NCBI GenBank assembly: GCA_037577475.1
Contig: CM075202.1
Location: forward strand, 7,136,501 to 7,200,500
DNA length: 64,000 nucleotides
DNA from: Chaunax sp. Z400
Taxonomy: Eukaryota; Chordata; Actinopteri; Lophiiformes; Chaunacidae
Direction of reading: 5' to 3'
The stretch's first letter is position 1. Each line of letters starts with the position of its first letter. A program made the position numbers and the translations under genes. The notes below the pieces were generated by a model, which was given only the letters and a program-made list of their open reading frames with translations, ran no database searches and was not told where the DNA came from. Of the stretch, positions 13,083-25,200 are shown piece by piece.

Positions 13083-13172
<90 letters not shown>
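13083..13172. repeat. (GT)45 microsatellite
   Basis: Ninety bases of uninterrupted GT are followed by gcgtgcgt. It creates artificial open frames of repeated Val-Cys or His-Thr on both strands, which are not genes. Confidence 0.97.
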
Positions 13173-13177
<5 letters not shown>

Positions 13178-13866
13178 CGTTGCCAGATCCTCTGGTCTCC
13201 AGAGTGGTGACATTTAAAGACATGCAAAGACAAATCCAACTGTGCCAAACTAATACCCAGACACACCATCTGACCTAGCAGATACTTCACTTTGTATATG
13301 CAGGTATTTTTGCATCTGTACAATTGAATCTTATTAGCTCTTATTAGCAGACAAATACACTGTTCAACTCATTCCATACACTTACGTTTGCAGAGTATCT
13401 CTCTGTAGCCACTTGTACAACACTGCACAACTATTTTTACAGTCCTTTCACACTGCAAGAAAAATGTTTCGCAGGTCTGACTTTTTTTGATCATATATGA
13501 CTTTTTCATGGCAGTGTGAACAGCACAAACCACATGGAATCCGATCTTTTCCAATTCCTATTTGGGCCACTTCCATCTGTGGTCCTAAATCAGACAGAGG
13601 TCAGTTTTTTGGCAATGCTACGTCAGTCTGAACCGTCAGTTTGGAATTCATGCGACTTTGACATCATCTTCCATCAAGTGACTAATAATAATAGTTATTA
13701 TTGCAATATTTTCAGTACTGAGATTGAAAACGTTGCTGCATAACCTTGAGCCGATGGCCACCTCTAGTTGACAAATGAAAAACGTGTGTGTGACGATTGC
13801 AAGATTATTATGAGATTATTATAATTTGCTGGTCTGTATGTTCATCTGAATCATCTTATGCCACGT

Positions 13867-13890
13867 GTATGTGTGTGTGTGTGTGTGTGT
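13867..13890. repeat. Short GT microsatellite
   Basis: The run is tatgtgtgtgtgtgtgtgtgt, about ten GT units. Confidence 0.85.
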
Positions 13891-15257
13891 TCATGTGAGT
13901 TATTTTCTGTTTATACTCTAAGGTCTCACTGTGATCAATGAAGACCTGCCCTCCTAATTTTCTCCCCCCTTTTGAATGGCTTTCAACCAGAGCAGCAACA
14001 CAAAGAGCCAAACACCAGTTTAGCCTCCTCGTTTATCTTCCACAGCATCATGTCATGCTTCCCACATTCTGTGTGTGTGTGTGTGAGGGAGAGAGACAGA
14101 GAGTGAGAGAGCAAAGGACAGGATTTATGTTTCACTTCCCTTTCAGATAAGTCATAAGTCAATCGAACTTTTTCTTTGTTTTCATGAATGATTCAGTCGA
14201 GTGAAAAACTAATAAACTACTTCTGTCTCAGCGTCACAAAGGTCCACCTCTGCAATATTTTATGCTCTTTGTTGCCAATTTAAATTCGATAAAACCACCG
14301 GAGAGATTGATAGGAAGACACAAAAGATTGATTTTCTATGTAATGTAATATAATGTCTTCCAGCAGAAAAAATAAAACTGACACGCTTCACCACCACAGC
14401 TGTACAAAAAAATTCAAGAGGAAACCCAAATATTTTACAGCACATCTTTTTAATAGTGACCACATGTCTGAGATTCATTGAATAGAACTACTAGTTTCTA
14501 CCTTTGTTGTCAAGCCCAAATTGTTACAGGATTGTTTTTGTTTTTTTCAAAACAAATATCAAGTTTAACAGATTCAGACACGGATATATTGTCCAATATT
14601 AATGTTCAATTAACATATAAGTACGTCACAAATGTAACTAATACCTTACATTCAGTGGATTTGAGCAGCACAAATCAACCGAGTTTGGTATTATTTTTAA
14701 TTAACAATGAGTGACATTTAGATATGACCTCATAAAGGGGCTGAGAGATGTTCATTGTTGGCCACTTTTCCCTAGACATGACCATCACCGGAGGGCACAG
14801 ATCCCTCTCTTCTCTTTTCCCTCTCTTCCAGTGTGTGTGTCTGTGTGTGTGTGTGTGTTCCTAGCTCTCCAGAGTGCTGACATTCAGAGACATGTGGAGG
14901 CAAGTCGGGCCATGCCATGCTAAGCAAACACCCTGACACAGTCCTGACATTTCCCTCCTGCTGGTTCCTCCTCGCCTGTCTGCTTTAGCCTCCGTATGTG
15001 TGTGATTTCAAACTCACCGTCAGCCTTCCACATTCAAAGACAATGGCACAGCAGTGCACTAATGGCTTTGGGTCTGCAAAACAAGTGCAAAAAGTCATTG
15101 ATGGCAGTAATGTCTGTAAAAAAAATTTAAATGTTTTTCATGACTGTTCTTTCAAGTGAACAGCGAGAGAAATACAGAAAGCATAAATGCTGCAGAGAAA
15201 ACTGATGGACATTTTCCAAAGCTGCAGACTGAGGTTATGTAAAAATCATAGTGGGAT

Positions 15258-15549
15258 GTTCAGTGTTCTCATTGTTCAGTGTTCTCATAGTAGAATGTTC
15301 AGTGTTCTCATAGTAGAATGTTCAGTGTTCTCATAGTAGAATGTTCAGTGTTCTCATAGTAGAATATTCAGTGTTCTCACAGTAGAATGTTCAGTGTTCT
15401 CATAGTAGAATGTTCAGTGTTCTCATAGTAGAATGTTCAGTGTTCTCATAGTAGAATGTTCAGTGTTCTCATAGTAGAATGTTCAGTGTTCTCATAGTAG
15501 ATTGTTCAGTGTTCTCACAGTAGAATATTCAGTCTTCTTGTGATAGAAC
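15258..15549. repeat. 23-bp minisatellite, about 12 copies
   Basis: The unit is gttcagtgttctcatagtag followed by aat. The first copy is truncated to 16 bp, and about 12 copies of 23 bp follow. A few differ by one or two bases (attcag for gttcag, cacag for catag, gatt for gaat), and the last is degenerate. Copies are adjacent with no spacers. Confidence 0.95.
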
Positions 15550-15756
15550 ACGTTTTTCATTTTTTTGAAATCTGTTTCTGAAATGAAAATCGAATTACCA
15601 AAAGATACACACACACCCAGAACTTTAAAAAAAAAATTCAAATCCAACACTAAATGCGACATGCAGCCATAATGTTGCCACTTCTTGTTCATGTTCTGAC
15701 GTACTCATGTTGTTCTAAATCTTCTGCCTGGAAATAAAAGTATATATTTTCAGCAC

Positions 15757-16131
15757 CCAGACAGTTGGAGCAGCTGTGGGGATTGATATCAGGCAGTGAG
15801 GACTGTGAGCATTCATGATTGTGAATCTTGCAGAGATACGGAGTCTCAGAGGCTGACTTGGTGGTCCAGTACTCTGTGGACCGTTACAATGTGCAGAACT
15901 CTTTGTGCCATGGGGAGATGATGTGATAGATGAAGGAAGAAGCTTATAGGGGCCAATTGGGGATAGTAGTGGTACTGGAAGTAGTGGCTTTACTAGTTTA
16001 AGGGAAAATCTCAGTAGCTTCTTGGCTTTCTGAAACAAAAAGCTTTGCAGAAGCTTGGCTCTTTTATGAAGCACCGTGGAAGCGTTGACACAAGTCTGAA
16101 TCTCAAGCAGAGCCGAGGTTTCTGCTGCAGT
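15757..16131 (-). CDS. Exon-like open block of unknown product (minus strand)
   Basis: A good acceptor (cccgtcacttttctttcag) opens 125 uninterrupted codons starting TAAETSALLEIQTCVNASTV. A helical Lys/Leu-rich stretch (LHKRAKLLQSFLFQKAKKLL) follows, then a Ser/Pro-rich part (PLLPVPLLSPIGPYKLLPSS). The frame joins in phase with the small block at 16224-16255 across a 92-bp intron with donor gtatgt. It could end at the weak donor gtgctg, at an inner donor after LRFSLKL (gtaaag), or run on to a stop at 15715. No family was recognised. A lncRNA or chance open frame is possible. Confidence 0.27.
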
Positions 16132-16223
16132 CTGAAAGAAAAGTGACGGGGATCAGTAGCTGGCACCTCTCTCATACGTGTGCAGTTAACAGAAGCACTT
16201 CCTCATGACACATCATGACATAC

Positions 16224-16255
16224 CAGCATTTGGCCTGAAGCATACGGTGTGTTTC
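16224..16255 (-). CDS. 32-bp exon-like block of unknown product
   Basis: It lies between a strong acceptor (tctgttttccctgcag) and a consensus donor (gtatgtc). In phase it reads NTPYASGQML and continues directly into TAAETSALLE of the block at 15757-16131. The frame is also open upstream to 16475, so this could be the end of a longer exon. Confidence 0.22.
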
Positions 16256-16977
16256 CTGCAGGGAAAACAGACACATGAACTTGATGAATATATGAGGGTG
16301 AGGAAAGAGAGAAATTGATCCAGAGGGAGTCGGGATCTTTATTCCTTTGTGGTTTGAGTGGAGTTTTAAAGTTTATGCCCAAGTCTATATTGAGCATAGC
16401 CATACAGACACAGGTGTAGTGGGGTTTTCTTTTTTTTGCTAAATTTGTTTTTGGAACAGTGAGAGTGGAGAGCATAGTTTATTGCTCAATAAAAATTGAA
16501 CAGTTTTAGCCTGCCACCTGATTTATTGATCATTGAGATAGCATTAACTTGGTGTGAAGTTTGTTTTAAAGTGAAAACTACTTTCATTGTGTTACCTTAG
16601 CTTAGCTTGCTATATTTCTCTGGGGGGTAGCCTCGGTACAGTGAAGCTTTATTTATTGCACAGTAGCCTGCCCAACACTGGAGCCGATCACTCAGACCAC
16701 ATCTGAAGGTGGTCTGGACCATTTATGACCACATCCCTTAGCAGTGTGTACACAAATTTGTCCAGCAAAACTATGCGAAGCCACAACAACAGGCGAAATG
16801 GATTATAAGCAGTCTAATTTCTATTTGGTTTACTGTAATGCAAATGATGTGTTTGGCCTCTTTCACCTGCCAAGGTAAGCAGCAGATGTTTGTGATTTCA
16901 TCATTCAACTGCTACCCACAATGTCCCCTTAAAAAACGTTGCTGAATACACTTACTGAAACTGCTACATCAACGTCT

Positions 16978-17165
16978 AAGGCCGTTTTCACACCTATTTC
17001 GTTTGGTCCGGACTTTCTGACTTTTCAGTATGATCCGGACCAAGACTGCAAGTGTGAAACGTCCCCTGGACCTTCCAGGGGAGGACCTTGGTCCAAAAAT
17101 GGGTGGTCTCGGTCTGGATCAAACTGAACCATGGTTCGGGTAATTACAGTGTGGAAGCACTTTTT
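16978..17165. repeat. Non-autonomous DNA element with internal inverted symmetry
   Basis: It begins ggccgttttcacacctattt and contains ggtccggactt, gatccggaccaag and caagtgtgaaac. These are recombined forward and reverse pieces of a 'ttcacacct...ggtccggac' motif. This is the style of a short fish transposon (MITE) with terminal inverted repeats. The superfamily is not determined here. Confidence 0.55.
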
Positions 17166-17924
17166 TGGGATGGTTCAGCCTTGCGGACTAATTACAGGAA
17201 GTTACAGCAGGATACCGTCAAAACAAACAAGAAGGTGGCAGGTTTGCCGAATAATTCTCTGCATATTAGTCATGGTGAGTGACTTTTACATTTTCACATT
17301 GTCATTTTCAGACATTGCCATTATAAAAACATTGATTATAGCATTTATATTTGCTTCATCAGCGAGTAGAATGATCTGTTGCTGCAAATTAGATTGTGGA
17401 AGGAGGTGAAACAGGTAGACGGTCTTTTTGACCCCTGAAGAAAGTGTTTTGTCACAACTAATGGTAGTTCAAGCTAAATCATTAGACTGGGTGCAGTTAG
17501 ACTACTATTTAATCCAAAGGGAAGTTAAACCCTAATTGTACCTAACCCTATACAAACATTGTATTATAGTTGAACTTGTTTTCCCCCATGTGGACAATTG
17601 ATGGTCACTCTGCTCATATTGCGTCTTGCTCGCTCTGCAGCAGATCACTTTTCCTCACCAAAAACCATGGGTGTGAATCATTTATACTGTTCCAGTGTGA
17701 ATTCTGAATGAGTACATTCATGGAGTTACAGTGGGGGCACCTTCGAGAGATTTACTTCATATTTGTCTTGAGGGGGGTTGGTGTTAAACTTTAACAGTGC
17801 AGAGAGTCAATATGAACCCTCTAGGAATGTCAATGTGCTTCCATACTTAAATATGTTGAGATGAACTCTGACTGGCTGACTTTGGTCTGTTTACAGCAAA
17901 GTTTGGTTTAAAGTATCCTGTACA

Positions 17925-18012
17925 AATCTAATTCTATGTTTCTGTCCTGTCATTATGGGGTATGCATTTGCAAAATTTTAGTATAACAAAATATGGAAAG
18001 ATTGTAGACGTC
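17925..18012 (+). mobile_element. Tc1/mariner-like terminal fragment
   Basis: The string gtcctgtcattatggggta, then tataacaaaatatgg and gtctgaataatttctgaatg followed by cactg match the well-known 3' end pattern of salmonid and other fish Tc1-like elements (tgtcattatggggtattg ... aatactttccgaatgcactg). No transposase is next to it. Confidence 0.7.
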
Positions 18013-18496
18013 TGAATAATTTCTGAATGCACTGGTACTTGAGTATGCAGAGAGTCAGACAGTCCACCAGTATAACACACAAATGGAGTGATATTTTAAT
18101 ATACACAGTGGATGCTGAAGTGATTGTATTAAGGCAATGATTTACCAGGGAATAATAAATTATTTAGTTGTTTTTGATATTGTTTTGACAAAAAAGGCCA
18201 CTCTAGAAAGGAAAATCAATGCATACAGAGTACACTGCGCACATGTAGGAGTAAAGACAAAGAAATATGTGAGAGACTGGCTCTAATGTCACACCGTGTT
18301 TATTATATTCTCATCTACCTCCAGCCATCATTTTCCCACTAGTCCTCTGTCGTCTCTGAGTTTATTCACATCAGCATTTAGTGAAGTCAGTGCTTGCCTA
18401 ATGATGCTTCTCCCCTCCTTTTCACTGCAGAATGAACAACCAGGTGACGTGAGAGCAGAGCTGAGATATCGGCCTCTGCAGTGCTTCTCTATAGTG

Positions 18497-18543
<47 letters not shown>

Positions 18544-18929
18544 TTCTGTCCTTGAGAGGACCCTCATTGGCATAATAATTTATTTTACGCTGAAAATAAA
18601 AAGAATTGCAACTAAATTAGGGATTTAGTTATAAGCTTAAACTAATTTAAAATCCAAGTCTTAAACATCACACAATCCTTTATCTAACCTTAAACCAAGT
18701 CTTCACCCTGAAACGTGATCAGCTGCATTATGGGGACATTTCGTCCCCAAAAGCAAGCGGAGTCCCATGTTCTAGAAAAGTTCAAGAAAGCAGCGGTGTG
18801 TTACTCTATACGAAGTGTTAAGGTTAACCAGACATGGCTTTGCCCTACCAACCAGATAGTTCTCATCCGTTAAGTCTTTACTCTTGTAAAACATAAAAAG
18901 TACTGTTTGAGAATGTATTTGTCACCTAT
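18013..18929. other. Intergenic sequence with a CA microsatellite
   Basis: No gene recognised. A (CA)n run of about 17 units spans 18500-18534. Around 18705-18760 the sequence is ordinary, without splice-flanked frames. Confidence 0.45.
18500..18534. repeat. CA microsatellite
   Basis: About 17 CA units with a final catacac interruption. Confidence 0.95.
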
Positions 18930-19130
18930 TTGTAACCTGGCTCAGGGGTTGGACAAGGGAGAGGAGAACACACATGAACGGTGACTAAAAATAAGATTGT
19001 TTTACTTAACTAAAGGAAAATGTAAGGAAAAGACAAACCAAAGACATGAAAACCAAACCGCTGGGAAGCCATGGGGGAGGGAGAGAGAGAGACTGGCTGA
19101 CAGCTGCTAGCTTATATAGGCATGACACAG
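18930..19130. repeat. Dispersed repeat, transposon-like
   Basis: Phrases such as ggctcaggggttggacaagg, agacaaaccaaagacatg and gactggctgacagctgctag, with tatataggcatgacacagg, are typical of fish interspersed repeats ending in '...ctgacagctgct..tatagg.a.gacaca'. No coding content. Confidence 0.5.
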
Positions 19131-19327
19131 GACCAGGTGATCTGAATTACTCTAACGACCCAGCTCCAGGAATGAGTCTCCTGGAGGGAGAAGCCTGCAC
19201 AGGGGGGTCATCGCAGTATTAAAGCATGGTTTTCACCTTTGTCCTCTAGTGCAGTCTAGTCCACATTGCATCGAGCCTTAACAGGTTTGTTATTGCCCAT
19301 GGCTTAGAGCCCATACGTCACTGTTTT
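19131..19327. repeat. Duplicated unit, copy 1
   Basis: It shares with 19722-19902 the order gaccaggtg, ccagctccag-aat-agtctc, ctggagggagaagcct-cac, aggggggtcatcg-agtatt, ttcacctttgtcc-ctagtg, cacattgcatcgagcc-taac and cccatggcttagagcccata. Direct orientation, spacing about 590 bp, few differences. Confidence 0.9.
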
Positions 19328-19339
19328 TTTAATTTTTAT

Positions 19340-19690
19340 TTTGAAAGGTATTGTCTCCATGTTGTACCTTGTTCTTCACACTTCCTGCCTCTGTCCGTTT
19401 CCCTTCCATCAGAATGTTTTATCATCTTCAGTTGTGCCCTGTCCCTCTTCCCAGCCTCGTCTCGTCACTCTGTGTATTTACTCTGTATTTCTGAATTCCC
19501 AGCCTTCTCCCCGTGTTTCCTCCGTGTCCTTTAAGTCTTTCTTAGTTTCTAACTTTCTCCTCACCTTCCCTCACTGCTGCCTGTAAGTTTTGGAATTTTA
19601 TATTAAATCCACTGAACTGCATTTCCCCGTCTCCGCCCTGTGTGTCTGCATTTGGCTCCTAACTCTCACACAGCTGAAATGTGACAGGCT
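19340..19690 (+). mobile_element. LTR-like or LINE 3'-like segment between the two duplicated units
   Basis: It contains cctgtaagttttggaatttt, then attaaatccactgaactgca, ccctgtgtgtctgcatttgg and a terminal gctgaaatgtgaca. This resembles the 3' part of long terminal repeats of fish Gypsy-type elements, which often end in 'tgcatttgggtcct...gtgaca'. No gag or pol was seen nearby. Confidence 0.4.
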
Positions 19691-19721
19691 GACTGCCACC
19701 GGTTCACACAGGCTTGACACC

Positions 19722-19902
19722 AGACCAGGTGTCGGCCCATCTCCAGCAATCAGTCTCCTGGAGGGAGAAGCCTCCACAGGGGGGTCATCGTAGTATTAAA
19801 GCATGATTTTCACCTTTGTCCCCTAGTGCAGTGTCCACATTGCATCGAGCCATAACAGGTTTATTATTGCCCATGGCTTAGAGCCCATATGTCACTGCTT
19901 TT
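19722..19902. repeat. Duplicated unit, copy 2
   Basis: It is the second direct copy of the unit at 19131-19327, slightly shorter at the start (tgtcggcccatctccagcaa) and otherwise nearly collinear through gcccatatgtcactg. Confidence 0.9.
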
Positions 19903-21750
19903 TCTCCAATGATCACAGGGGGCAACATCAAATGCATTTCAGTCTTAGAAACAAACTTGGACAAAGACGCCACACAAAGATGAGATTTACGATTCAGAAG
20001 ACTGGCTTTCAAACTGAATGATTCGGTTTTAAGTTTTAAGACAAACCGACTGCACATCTCGTTAACTTTTCCACTTGCATTAAAATGCCTGGCCGCTTCC
20101 TTAAATGTCTCTATGGGAAGCATCCAAGATGATCTCTGATGCAGGAAGGTGAAAGATCATACACTGTGAATTTGAAACATATCTGAAGGCGGCAACATCA
20201 GTGCATGACTCTTATTACCTGAATCATACAGCATATGTGACCCTTTGACCCATTATGCTCCTCAGCCAGGTTTAATTAACAGCTGCAGTCAAACTGTAAC
20301 TGATGTTGGATCCGCTCAGCATTTGCCGAGTCTATAAAACATCAGATGTTCAGCTGTGAACAGTTGTTGTGCTGTATGAACAAACAAACACTTCAGGGTC
20401 TTACCAACAGACGAGAAGAAAGAAAAAAAAAAAACACAAAACCTGATCCAATACTGTATTTTTTCAAATTTTTTTTTTTTTTGTCACAAATGATGAAATC
20501 ATCCGCGTTCATTCATCCACACAGCTACAGCGTTGCTATGAGAATCACACTTGCGTCGAATCGCTCTTCAGTTGAACCTGTGAATGTGTGATGTGTTGTT
20601 GGAGATGCTGCTGCTCTCTGTGTGTCCTCTTACCTCTTCACCTTTTCATTTCCCTCCTCCACTGGGCTGAGACATGCAGGCCGGAGGTCACCAGGGGAAT
20701 GTCAGGGATGAGCGCAACTTTGTCCCCAGATATGACGACAAATGAAAACACTGCTGTTGCTGCTGTGGGAAAATGTCTTCACCCACTTGCTGTTTTGCAG
20801 GTTCAAATTGTTTTTCTTGACTGTTTTTTTTGTTTGTTGTTGTTGTAAGATTTGCTGCACATTTATTTTAAAGTGTAACTGCACACCCAGCTGCACAGGA
20901 CAATTTCTGGAGCTGGTATGGCCTTGCGGCAATGTAGTGCGTGACCCAGGACATACGTCAATAGTGTGTTGGCTGGGCTGGTTGGGGCAGGTGGCTGGCA
21001 GACTGGAGTTCACTGATCTGGAGCACAAGAGAGACGCATGAGTCACAGGAATCAAAAACATAGAAACGCCTTGATTAGAAGCTGAACGTGGATACTACCT
21101 CTGGAGAAAGCAGTACGATGTGGCGAAGAGTAGGGGTTGAGACCAGGATTAAATACTGCAGATCTTGATTTGTAGAAGGAAGCCAGGTGTGGAGCTGCCA
21201 GCCTGTGCCACCAGGATGAACCACAGCTTGAGACACACACACATTCACCCACACCAGGGAAAGAGGAGAGCGGAGAAGTCACGATAGAGATCAAATGTTG
21301 AGGAATCCAAACAAATGTTATCAAAATGACTGTTTAGTTCACTAAAAACAGAAATCAATGATGTGTCAAACTAGCATTCAGGCTCGTTAACTGAGATTTT
21401 TTTTTTTTTAAAACATGGCTAGAATGGCTGTAACAGTGGAGAGACTGTATTTAAATGAGTTTTGCAAGCTGTACATATTTGATAAAACTGAGCGCCGTGA
21501 CTTAATGACTTAAAGCTCAGTTGTAAAGAGGATTAAGCGAGATTAGTTATAAAACCTGTGACAGAAGGTTGATAGGCTGCTAAAAGGTAAAGAATCAGTA
21601 AAGCTGTGTTTCTATGTCCTCTCAATATATAAAAAAAATAAAAATAAACATCTAACATAATGCCAAGATTATAAACTAGACAGCTGCTGGACATGATTCA
21701 TTTTTTATATTCAATGCTCAGTTTACTCTTAATGAGTTCAATGAGTTCAT
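19903..21750. other. Intergenic sequence, no gene seen
   Basis: It contains a homopolymer-rich piece (20420-20482) and a T-rich run (21395-21411). Open frames on both strands are short and have no splice support. Confidence 0.45.
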
Positions 21751-22210
21751 TAAAGGTCCAGTGTGTAGGATTTAGTAGCATCCAGTGTTACTAGATGCTA
21801 CTAAATGAACACCCCTCGTCACATCTTGTCTACATCAACGGAAATAACCCAGTGTTGGATGTTTGTATCTCCACCATTCACAGTACAAATGTCTGTAGAC
21901 TCCGGGAGACTTCGAGGAAGGGTGTCGGGTCGGAATCGGTCGTAAATCCTTGACGGACCAATCAGCATTCATTAGCAGAATGCTAGCGGTTTGTGGGCAA
22001 AATAGCTTTCCTTGTAAGAAAAATGAAAGAACATTGGTGAGGTTTCATTTCACTTCTGATATATAAGCTGTGCTTTTTTTGTCCAGGAGTAGGTGAAAAT
22101 TATTATTTTAGCCATTTAGCTCCATTCACTCCCATTCATTTAGGACTCCTTGGCGAGCGCCCTCTAGGGAGTGAACGGGCTGCATGTAGAAGGGCTATGG
22201 TGATATTTGT
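21751..22210. repeat. Fish interspersed repeat ('aaaggtccagtgtgtagga' type) with an internal hairpin
   Basis: It opens with taaaggtccagtgtgtagga followed by tttagtagca, which I know as the start of a very common repeat in spiny-rayed fish. Just inside is a perfect 12-bp inverted repeat: tttagtagcatc at 21771-21782 and gatgctactaaa at 21794-21805. The right end is uncertain; gcgagcgccctctagggagtg near 22155 is probably still inside it. Confidence 0.65.
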
Positions 22211-25200
22211 TTATAACTTGATCCAAATGAGCTCTCTGACGTAGCCTACCGGAAACAAATATGTTTATCAGCTTAGCCTCACGGAGTCAGCAGAGGAGCA
22301 GCAGTGGGCATAAATTAGTGTTTCATTAGAAAACAAAGTTAATTAAATCGCAGAATTATTTTATACCCCGGTGTATACTATTAGAACACTGTCCAGCCTA
22401 ATGAGGTTTGGCTTCTGGGTGGTTCTTGCTGAAATCTAAATTACTGGAACCATATTGGTATGGAATTAAAGTCAGAGCCCATTGATTTTGGAAGTAATAT
22501 CTAGACTGTACTGATTGCTTTAAAGGCTTTTGCAAAGGCAATTTTCAAGGCCAATTTCCTTAACAATGCAGTGACTTAAGACTTATCCAAGCCACCGTCA
22601 TTTCCTCAATTAGTCAGTCCCTTCTTTGTTGCCAGGAGGCTACTTCATGTACCAGTAGGCCCTGGATATTTTTGGATTTAAAGGGATTAGGAAGCCAAAA
22701 CTTGATTTTGCTCCACAAATCCGAGAAATGGATGCACCGAGTGGAGACATTGAACCAGGGTCTGTGCAGGGCTTTGTGGCTATGCAATGAGGAGTGTGAA
22801 TAGGAATAGTAATTCTCACAGTCTCCCCACCGTCTCTCCCAGACTGTCTTGACAGGCAGCAGAATTGATAGCAGCAGGGTTTGGGCAGAGGGACTCAAGG
22901 AAAGACTGCAGCCTGCATTCCAAACAAGACCAGGCCACGCTTTAAATCAAAGAAAAACAGCAGGGCCCTTTGAGAGATGCAACAAAACAAAGAGGATGTG
23001 AAGATTGTCCATCATCATTCACTGCAGTTTTGAAATCAATAAATTATTTTAAGTTTCCTCATTAAAAAAGGGAGGGCATAAAATGAAATGCAAAGTTCCG
23101 ACGGCATCACCTTTAAATGCCGATGACCTTCTGTGCATATTTATCAATACACCTCGTATAACAATGTGTATCAGTGAGCTCCAAATCCCCAGAGTCATCT
23201 GATTCACATGCACACAGTGAACAATACTCTCCATTGTGGAAAATATTGACCACAGCAAATGGAAATGCTGATACAAAATTCCCTTAAGCACAGAGCTGTT
23301 GCTATACAGCAGCGTGTGCTTACACAATAATCAAAATATGACATCTCCGGTTGCTAAAATTGGGCTGCTGCAGAGAATCTGCAAACAGAAGCATGACAGA
23401 CGCTGGAAACAACAAATCAGCGGCTACAGTAGGCAAAACCAAAATCCGAACGAGAGACAAAAAAATTTAGATAAGAACAAGACAACAGAAAAAAAGGAAA
23501 TGTAAGAGCTGATGATTAAAATCAGAGAACAGGAAGCATGAAGCACGGGTTCAGAGTGAACATCTGAAAGATAAAAGTGAATGAGGATCAGCTGATAAAA
23601 GAAAAATGTTTGCAGACCCCTTCAGGCTCTATGCAGAACAAGATGTGTCGTCATCACTGCCTAATCAGCCTAATTACCACAAATTATCTGTTTAAAATTG
23701 CTTGCAGTCAGATTAAAAAGTCTATAATCAAGATGAACAGCACAACAGATCATTAAACTGTACCATAAAGGTTGCCATAGCCATCATCTCTAAATTGTTT
23801 CCTCCCTCTGAGGTTGAGTCAGTTACCGCGCCGATAATGAGGTTTTCAAAGCTAATTGAAATAAACAACCCATTATGTCAGAATCAGCGAGTGGGTTTGT
23901 TGTGTACGATAAATGTCAGGACAGCTGAAGAGTGACTGATGGTCGAACGAGGAAACAAGGAGATGAAGACGGTCAGAGAGGCTTTTTTTTTACTCTTTAT
24001 GTGTTGATGGACAAACAAATGTGACTTAACTACAAGTCACATTGCACGACATACCTCACTTTGTTTTGTTTGTTTTCATAAGCAACCCGTAGAATTTTCT
24101 CTCCTACCGGCTCAGGCATCAGTTGTTTTCCTTTGTGTAGTCATCCATTACTGTGTAACATAACAATAAGAATCTTTATAATAATAATCTTTATTTATAT
24201 AGCAACTCACTGTAAAAACAGCTGTTTACAAAGCGCTTTAACAGACAAAACAATGACAGGAAACACAATGTCACGTGACGACCGTAGGCGCAAAACGGTA
24301 CAGCCAGACAAGATTTGAGACCGAGTTGAAAGAATTCAAATCAAGGTTGAAAATACAAAATACACAGCGGGTGATATAAAACCGAGAAATGGGGCAAAGT
24401 CAAGGTAATGTTCTGTAAATACAAAGTAAGAAGTAATGGATAGATAGAAGATAGTAAAAGGTAATAAAAAGATAATAAGAAGACGACATCACATCACAAG
24501 GGTAACATCACTAAGTAAGACCAAAACAAAGGGGTAAAAATAAAAGAAGGTAGAAGAGAATCAAGAAAAATAAAGGACAATTAAAGAGAATGAAAACCCA
24601 ATTAAAAAATAAAAGATGACATCTAGAATGAGACCAATAAAACAGAAGGAATAACACTTGTGCACCATCTGCACTATAAACAAATAAATGTGAACTTGCC
24701 TTAAGAGTGCCAGAACCTTGTGTTTTCATGTTTCCTCTTAACATCATCGCACATTCATCTTTTGTGTGACGCCTCCCTCCATGTTTTTCTATGTGCTGAT
24801 CCTAAAATTCAGAATGTCCCAAAACTTTTGTCTTAACATAGAGACAAAACCTTTCAACTCTTTCTGTGTCACTTTTCTCTTACAATTAAACAACAAAAAA
24901 AAAGAAAGGTTAGATGTCCCCTCAGTGTAAATCATCTGGTGCACTTCCAGGCTGTTGAAGTGTAATAAAAAAAAAGAAAGAAGAAAAGGGTCAGACATCC
25001 CCTCGCTCCTCAGAAGTTTGTGCGGTTACTTGAACTGCTCAGAGGGCTCTTTGGAAGTAGAAGTGCCATCCTTCTTACAGCGAGGAACATCCATTTCTCT
25101 CAGCAAAGTCGAATTCCCTCACAGTAACCTTCTAGATCGTCTGCAGCTTTGACAGATTACAGCCATCCACTGTCTCTCCCCACTAAATCAATCTCCCGCT

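Noticed and set aside
13054..13323. Open frames of repeated Cys-Val or His-Thr on both strands
   Set aside because: They are translations of the GT/CA microsatellite and have no other coding sign.
15258..15549. CRISPR-like array
   Set aside because: The units are adjacent with no unique spacers, and the host is a vertebrate. It is a minisatellite.
22614..22898. Minus-strand frame of 94 codons
   Set aside because: No splice-flanked structure, no recognised family and no supporting neighbours. The length is within chance expectation for 64 kb.
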